Part shown: in pieces, positions 59,663 to 64,000 of the stretch
How the letters are laid out: every line of letters begins with the position of its first letter
Position numbering within the stretch: the first letter of the stretch is position 1
NCBI RefSeq assembly: GCF_036924515.1
Contig: NZ_JAZHRR010000001.1
Location: forward strand, 3,071,001 to 3,135,000
Direction of reading: 5' to 3'
DNA length: 64,000 bases
Origin: Bradyrhizobium sp. AZCC 1610
Lineage (GTDB): Bacteria > Pseudomonadota > Alphaproteobacteria > Rhizobiales > Xanthobacteraceae
Notes under the pieces: model-generated
Databases searched by the model: none
What the model saw: the letters and a program-made list of their open reading frames with translations, nothing else
Told to the model about the DNA's origin: nothing
Translations under genes and position numbers: made by a program

Positions 59663-59968
59663 ATGACCGCACGCATTTTTAAGCCCGCCAAAAACGCGAT
59701 GCAATCGGGCAGGGCCAAGCCCCAGGAATGGCAGCTCGATTACGAGCCCGAGCAGCCCCGGGCCGTCGAGCCGCTGATGGGCTGGACCTCGTCGGGCGAC
59801 ATGAAGCAGCAGCTCACCTTGCTCTTCGATACCAAGGAAGACGCGATCGCCTATTGCGAGCGCAGGGGCATTGCCTACCAGGTGATCGAGCCCAAGGATT
59901 CGGTGCGACGGCCGGCCGCCTACGCCGACAATTTCGCCTTCAAGCGCGTCGAGCCCTGGACGCATTAA
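59663..59968 (+). CDS. Complex I NDUFS4-type accessory subunit
   Basis: 101 residues: ARIFKPAKNAMQSGRAKPQE, WQLDYEPEQPRAVEPLMGW, AIAYCERRGIAYQVIEP. This is the ETC_C1_NDUFA4/NDUFS4 family: the 18 kDa accessory subunit of alphaproteobacterial respiratory complex I. The stop is followed within a base by the repeat at 59970. Confidence 0.85.
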   Translation: MTARIFKPAKNAMQSGRAKPQEWQLDYEPEQPRAVEPLMGWTSSGDMKQQLTLLFDTKEDAIAYCERRGIAYQVIEPKDSVRRPAAYADNFAFKRVEPWTH

Positions 59969-59969
59969 A

Positions 59970-60067
59970 GCGTTTTCCAGCGAAGTGGCGACCGGTTCGC
60001 GTCAAGAAAACGCGTCAAACCAAAAATCTAGAGCCCCGTTCCGATCCCATCGGAACGGGGCTCTAGA
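59970..60067. repeat. Bradyrhizobium-type intergenic repeat with perfect 19-bp hairpin
   Basis: Two nested symmetry elements: GCGTTTTC (59970-59977) with GAAAACGC (60006-60013), and a perfect 19-bp inverted repeat from 60027 to 60067 (TCTAGAGCCCCGTTCCGAT, loop CCC). Sequences of this type are scattered between genes of Bradyrhizobium and Rhodopseudomonas, from memory. Also able to act as a bidirectional terminator for the convergent 59663 and 60118 genes. Confidence 0.6.
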
Positions 60068-60117
60068 AGCCTGAGCGGCGCTTCCCGGTCGCTCGACGCG
60101 GGGAGTTGCGGCGCGGG

Positions 60118-60615
60118 TTACGGCGCCGGGTCGGATGCTGCCGGATAGTTGGGGATCGGCAGCGGCGCGTCCTTTGCGACGCCAAGCACCGGGAAGGTCC
60201 TGATGTTGCGCACTTCAGGCATCGCGGAAAACTGCAGAAGCTGCTGGTGCATGCCCTCGACGTTTCGCGCCACGCATTTGAGCAGATAGTCGGCGTCGCC
60301 CGAAATCCGCCAGGACTGCAGCACGAGCGGCGCCGCCGCGATCGATTTTTCGAACGCCTGCAGCGGGGCCTGGGCTTGGCTCTGCAACTGGATCAGGACG
60401 AAGGAAATGACTTCGTAGCCCAAGAGCGTTTCGTCGAGCGTGGCTCTGACAGCGCTGACATAGCCGCGCTCGCGCAGTGCGCGAACCCGCCGCCGGCATG
60501 GCGGCTCCGAGATGCCGACCCTATCCGCCAGTTCGTTGTTGCGGATGCGTCCATCCCTCTGCAGCTCGGATAATATCCTCAGGTCGATGTCGTCGAGGGG
60601 GTGGCGTTCCGTCAT
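60118..60615 (-). CDS. Lrp/AsnC family transcriptional regulator
   Basis: 165 residues. HTH about 10-50 (PLDDIDLRILSELQRDGRIR, NNELADRVGISEPPCRRRVR), then the RAM domain (EVISFVLIQLQSQAQAPLQA, SAMPEVRNIRTFPVLGVAKD). Local or global regulator of amino-acid metabolism; nearest neighbours are a TetR regulator and leucine-degradation genes. Confidence 0.85.
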   Translation of the reverse strand: MTERHPLDDIDLRILSELQRDGRIRNNELADRVGISEPPCRRRVRALRERGYVSAVRATLDETLLGYEVISFVLIQLQSQAQAPLQAFEKSIAAAPLVLQSWRISGDADYLLKCVARNVEGMHQQLLQFSAMPEVRNIRTFPVLGVAKDAPLPIPNYPAASDPAP

Positions 60616-60644
60616 GGGCTATTCTTGGGCTCCTCTTGGGCACC

Positions 60645-61313
60645 TCATCGGCGCTCCGGTCTGCCGGGCGCCGGCAGGTCGGAGGAGGGCGCGCGTTTGG
60701 TTCGGGCCGGGTCAGGTGTAGTTCCGGGGGCGACGCTCGATAGCACCAGCTTTTCGTGAGCGGCGACGATGGCCTCCTTGGTGAGCCGCCCGCCGGGCCG
60801 GTACCAGGTGGTGAGGCCGGTCAACAAAGCCAGGATCGCAAATGTCGCCACCTGGATGTCCACGACTTCGAATTCGCCTTCGGCGACGCCTTGGCTGAGA
60901 ATTTCAGCCAGCCGCCGCTCATAGGCACCGCGCAGCGCCACGATCTCTTCGTAATTCTTCGGTTCCAGGCTTCGCAGCTCGGAATTGGCGATGAAGACCT
61001 CGCGCTTCCTGGTCATGTGATAGGTGACGTGGAAGGCTGTGAAGGCGCGGAGTTTGTCGACCGGTCGCTGTTTGCCCTGCAGGGCGCGATCGAGCTGGCG
61101 AAGCAATTCGTTGATGTGGTCCCGTATCAGCTCGAACAGCAATTCCTGCTTGGTCGAGATGTGGTTGTAGAGCGATCCCGACTGGATCCCGACCTCGGCG
61201 GCGAGCTGACGCAAACTCATGGCCGCGTAGCCGTGCTCGAAGATCAGGCGCAGCCCGGCTTTGCGGATCGCCTCCATTGTCTTGGGGCCGTGAGAACCGA
61301 TCGTCCGCGCCAT
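60645..61313 (-). CDS. TetR family transcriptional regulator
   Basis: 222 residues from ATG 61313 with AGAGG; upstream ATGs exist at 61334 and 61397. N-terminal HTH: AIRKAGLRLIFEHGYAAMSL, RQLAAEVGIQSGSLYNHIST. C-terminal helices bind a ligand, perhaps an acyl-CoA. Divergent from the isovaleryl-CoA dehydrogenase, so probably the local repressor of leucine/isovalerate breakdown. C-terminus is Pro/Arg-rich. Confidence 0.82.
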   Translation of the reverse strand: MARTIGSHGPKTMEAIRKAGLRLIFEHGYAAMSLRQLAAEVGIQSGSLYNHISTKQELLFELIRDHINELLRQLDRALQGKQRPVDKLRAFTAFHVTYHMTRKREVFIANSELRSLEPKNYEEIVALRGAYERRLAEILSQGVAEGEFEVVDIQVATFAILALLTGLTTWYRPGGRLTKEAIVAAHEKLVLSSVAPGTTPDPARTKRAPSSDLPAPGRPERR

Positions 61314-61452
61314 AGGGCCTCTAAAGGTAGGCATTTCGCCGCCATGGAAACGAGCGGTCGATCGTATAATTCTGGCATGAAATGATAGTAATTTCAATCG
61401 CCTGTAGTCCTCATTCGAGCCCTGGCAGGTTCCACTTGCAGGTAAGTTAAAA

Positions 61453-61468
61453 AAACGTATGATCGTTT
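61453..61468. promoter_or_regulatory. Candidate TetR operator overlapping a -10 element
   Basis: AAACG-TATGAT-CGTTT: 5-base inverted arms around TATGAT, which looks like a -10 box, 25 bases before the dehydrogenase start. The typical place for a TetR site. Confidence 0.45.
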
Positions 61469-61493
61469 AATTCAGGAAGACATGGGGGAAATG

Positions 61494-62666
61494 ATGGCCT
61501 CAAACAGGGCGCTGCTTCTCAATTTCGATCTCGGCGAGACCGCGGATGCGATCCGCGAGACGGTGCATGCCTTTTCACAAAACGAAATCGCGCCGCGCGC
61601 GGCCGAAATCGATCGCAGCAATCAGTTTCCGCGCGACCTCTGGCCCAAGATCGGCGCGCTTGGCCTGCACGGCATCACGGTCGAGGAGGAGTATGGCGGC
61701 ACCGGCTTGGGCTATCTCGAGCACTGCATTGCGGTCGAGGAAATATCGCGGGCCTCGGCCGCTGTCGGGCTGTCGTATGGCGCCCATTCCAACCTCTGCG
61801 TCAACCAGATCCGCCGCAACGGCAATGAGACGCAGAAGCGCAAATACCTGCCAAAGCTGATCTCGGGCGAACATGTAGGTTCCTTGGCGATGTCGGAGCC
61901 GGGCGCCGGCAGCGACGTGGTGTCGATGAAGACCCGCGCCGACAAAAAGGGCGACCGCTTTGTGCTGAACGGCAACAAGATGTGGATCACCAACGGCCCG
62001 GTGGCCGACACGCTGGTGGTCTACGCCAAGACCGATCTCGAGGCCGGCCCGCGCGGCATGACCGCCTTCATCATCGAAAAGGGCATGAAGGGATTTTCCA
62101 CCGCGCAGAAACTCGACAAGCTCGGCATGCGCGGCTCCGACACCTGCGAACTGCTGTTCGAGGATTGCGAGGTCCCGGAGGAGAACGTGCTGAGCGAGGT
62201 CGGCCGCGGCGTCAACGTGCTGATGAGCGGCCTCGACTACGAGCGCGCGGTGCTGGCGGCTGGTCCGATCGGCATCATGCAGGCCTGCATGGACGTGGTG
62301 CTGCCTTACGTGCACGAGCGCAAGCAGTTCGGCGAGCCGATCGGCAGCTTCCAATTGGTGCAGGGCAAGATCGCCGACATGTACACCACGATGAACGCCT
62401 CGCGGGCCTATGTCTATGCGGTGGCGAAAGCCTGCGACCGCGGCGAGACCACGCGGGAGGACGCGGCCGGCGCGATCCTCTACGCGGCGGAAAAAGCCAC
62501 CCAATGCGCGCTCGACGCCATCCAGTTGCTCGGCGGCAACGGCTACATCAACGACTATCCGACCGGGCGGCTGCTGCGCGACGCCAAGCTCTACGAGATC
62601 GGCGCCGGCACCAGCGAAATCCGCCGCATGCTGATCGGGCGGGAATTGTTTGAAAAGACCGCCTGA
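61494..62666 (+). CDS. ivd: Isovaleryl-CoA dehydrogenase (acyl-CoA dehydrogenase family)
   Basis: 390 residues from ATG 61494, five bases after GGGGGA. Acyl-CoA dehydrogenase motifs: [60 protein letters not shown], and [20 protein letters not shown]. Flanking TetR and methylcrotonyl-CoA carboxylase point to isovaleryl-CoA as substrate, using FAD and ETF. A 111-base gap leads to the carboxylase. Confidence 0.88.
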   Translation: MASNRALLLNFDLGETADAIRETVHAFSQNEIAPRAAEIDRSNQFPRDLWPKIGALGLHGITVEEEYGGTGLGYLEHCIAVEEISRASAAVGLSYGAHSNLCVNQIRRNGNETQKRKYLPKLISGEHVGSLAMSEPGAGSDVVSMKTRADKKGDRFVLNGNKMWITNGPVADTLVVYAKTDLEAGPRGMTAFIIEKGMKGFSTAQKLDKLGMRGSDTCELLFEDCEVPEENVLSEVGRGVNVLMSGLDYERAVLAAGPIGIMQACMDVVLPYVHERKQFGEPIGSFQLVQGKIADMYTTMNASRAYVYAVAKACDRGETTREDAAGAILYAAEKATQCALDAIQLLGGNGYINDYPTGRLLRDAKLYEIGAGTSEIRRMLIGRELFEKTA

Positions 62667-62777
62667 ACTTCACATTCGGGCCAAGATGGTACAGGCTGCC
62701 GCATCGCCTTCGAACATTCCGTTCCGGCCATTCCGAAGCAATCCAGGGCACTCCAGCATCCAAAGAAAACGCCGATC

Positions 62778-64000
62778 ATGCAGCTTCATTCCACCATCGA
62801 TCCCACATCCCAAGAGTTCGCCCGCAACGCCGACGTGATGCGCGCCCTCGTGGCTGAACTGCGAGAGAAGCTCAAAGTGGTCGCCGGCGGCGGCGGCGAG
62901 ACGTCGCGCAAGCGGCATACCTCGCGCGGCAAGATGCTGGCGCGCGAGCGCGTCGACCTGCTGGTCGATCCCGGCACCGCCTTTCTCGAATTGTCGCCGC
63001 TTGCCGCCAATGGCCTCTATGGCGGTGACGTCCATTCCGCCAGCGTCATCACGGGCGTGGGGCGTATTTCGGGCCGCGAATGCGTCATCGTCGCCAATGA
63101 CGCCACCATCAAGGGCGGCACGTACTATCCGATGACCGTGAAGAAGCATCTGCGCGCGCAGGACATCGCGCGGCAGAACAATCTGCCCTGCGTTTACATG
63201 GTCGATTCCGGTGGTGCCTTCCTGCCGATGCAGGACGATATATTTCCCGACGAGCGGCATTTCGGCCGCATCTTCTATAACCAGGCGCAGATGTCCTCGC
63301 ATGGCATACCGCAGATCGCCATCGTGATGGGGTCCTGCACCGCCGGCGGCGCCTATGTGCCGGCGATGTCGGACGAGAGCATCATCGTGCGCAATCAGGG
63401 TACGATTTTTCTCGGTGGTCCGCCGCTGGTGAAGGCCGCAACCGGCGAGGTGGTGAGCGCCGAAGAACTCGGCGGCGCGGACGTGCATTCCCGCCAATCC
63501 GGCGTCACCGATCATTACGCGCAGGATGACGCGCACGCGATCGGGATCGCCCGGCGCATCGTCGCCACGCTGAAGCCGCCGACGCGCGCCGCGCTCAACA
63601 TGCGCGAGCCGCGGGAGCCGCTGTTTCCGGCGGAGGAAATCTACGGCGTGGTTTCCGCCGACGGCAGAAAACCGTTCGACGTGCACGACATCATCGCCCG
63701 GATCGTCGACGGCTCGGAGTTCGACGAGTTCAAGAAACTCTATGGCACGACACTGATCTGCGGCTTCGCCCATATCTGGGGCTATCCGGTCGGCATCATC
63801 GCCAACAACGGCATCCTGTTCAGCGAGAGCTCGCTGAAGGGGGCGCACTTCATCGAACTGTGCTGCCAGCGCAATATTCCGCTGGTGTTCCTGCAGAACA
63901 TCACCGGATTCATGGTCGGCAAGAAATACGAGGCCGGCGGCATCGCGCGCGACGGCGCCAAGCTGGTGACGGCGGTGGCGACCGCCGGCGTCCCGAAATT
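62778..64000 (+). CDS. mccB: 3-methylcrotonyl-CoA carboxylase beta subunit (3' partial)
   Basis: 408 residues visible from ATG 62778, running off the window. Carboxyltransferase domain: [100 protein letters not shown] and [20 protein letters not shown]. Carboxylates 3-methylcrotonyl-CoA in leucine degradation with the biotin-bearing alpha subunit, expected next to the right. Confidence 0.88.
   Translation, partial: MQLHSTIDPTSQEFARNADVMRALVAELREKLKVVAGGGGETSRKRHTSRGKMLARERVDLLVDPGTAFLELSPLAANGLYGGDVHSASVITGVGRISGRECVIVANDATIKGGTYYPMTVKKHLRAQDIARQNNLPCVYMVDSGGAFLPMQDDIFPDERHFGRIFYNQAQMSSHGIPQIAIVMGSCTAGGAYVPAMSDESIIVRNQGTIFLGGPPLVKAATGEVVSAEELGGADVHSRQSGVTDHYAQDDAHAIGIARRIVATLKPPTRAALNMREPREPLFPAEEIYGVVSADGRKPFDVHDIIARIVDGSEFDEFKKLYGTTLICGFAHIWGYPVGIIANNGILFSESSLKGAHFIELCCQRNIPLVFLQNITGFMVGKKYEAGGIARDGAKLVTAVATAGVPK

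Noticed and set aside
62670..63848. 392-codon open frame antisense to mccB
   Set aside because: Same artefact; no motif or ribosome binding site.
1..64000. CRISPR array
   Set aside because: No series of regularly spaced direct repeats of 24-40 bases was seen.

Overview
Organism and overall picture. High GC, Bradyrhizobium-like host genes at the right end (two-component leucine/isovalerate degradation start, OpgC, NDUFS4-type complex I subunit) and an intergenic repeat of the kind common in Bradyrhizobium/Rhodopseudomonas point to a chromosome of Bradyrhizobium or a close relative (Nitrobacteraceae). The left three quarters are two integrated elements inserted one after the other at the same tRNA 3' end (proline-type acceptor sequence). 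Element A runs from before base 1 to the tRNA remnant at 28626-28671, element B from there to a second copy of the tRNA 3' end at 47391-47407. Each has its own tyrosine integrase just inside its right end. Element A (1-28671). The visible part is a phage early/accessory region without structural genes: an A1-like metallophosphoesterase, a deoxyribosyltransferase-like protein, a dNMP kinase, a dCMP deaminase, a Lar-like zinc protein, SLOG and DUF6884-type proteins, a TIGR02594-type amidase-like exported protein, small membrane proteins and many short, translationally coupled phage ORFs. Several genes share a leader with a TTTGCA/TGCAAA motif followed by GGAGAGA. A 16-kb defence island (4.8-20.8 kb) sits inside it, bordered by a decayed dNMP-kinase-like fragment on the left and a decapitated phage ORF on the right. 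It holds a two-gene short-Argonaute system of the SPARDA type (DUF4365-APAZ nuclease plus MID-PIWI Argonaute) with a LexA-type box 42 bases upstream, and then a four-gene, translationally coupled cassette: a 1713-residue DEAD helicase with DUF1998-type C-terminus, a DrmD-like SNF2 helicase, an Eco57I/DrmMI-like adenine methylase, and an HNH_2 endonuclease. This resembles DISARM but lacks separate drmB and drmC. Element B (28672-47407). A compact siphophage-type element: portal, tail assembly protein I, tail assembly chaperone, prohead protease, major capsid, HNH nuclease, connector/adaptor proteins, terminase small and large subunits, gp10-like protein, a second chaperone and a tape measure. 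The order is permuted relative to HK97 and no tail tube, distal tail or fibre gene is seen, so it is either defective or a capsid-forming satellite-like element. After the tape measure lies about 950 bases without a convincing gene but with a dense series of hairpins and a three-way junction, the best candidate for an undescribed structured RNA. A HEPN-motif protein, several unknown genes and the integrase complete the element. CGTAACA repeats at both ends look like integrase or excisionase arm sites. Host region (47409-64000). A CAP-domain secreted protein; an ABC transporter for an organic anion with an embedded GntR regulator (one permease frameshifted), divergent from FAH-hydrolase, cyclase and amidohydrolase genes, which together look like uptake and breakdown of a ring compound; an RG-rich exported protein; a NodU/CmcH-type carbamoyltransferase; OpgC; a complex I subunit; Lrp and TetR regulators; isovaleryl-CoA dehydrogenase and the start of methylcrotonyl-CoA carboxylase beta.
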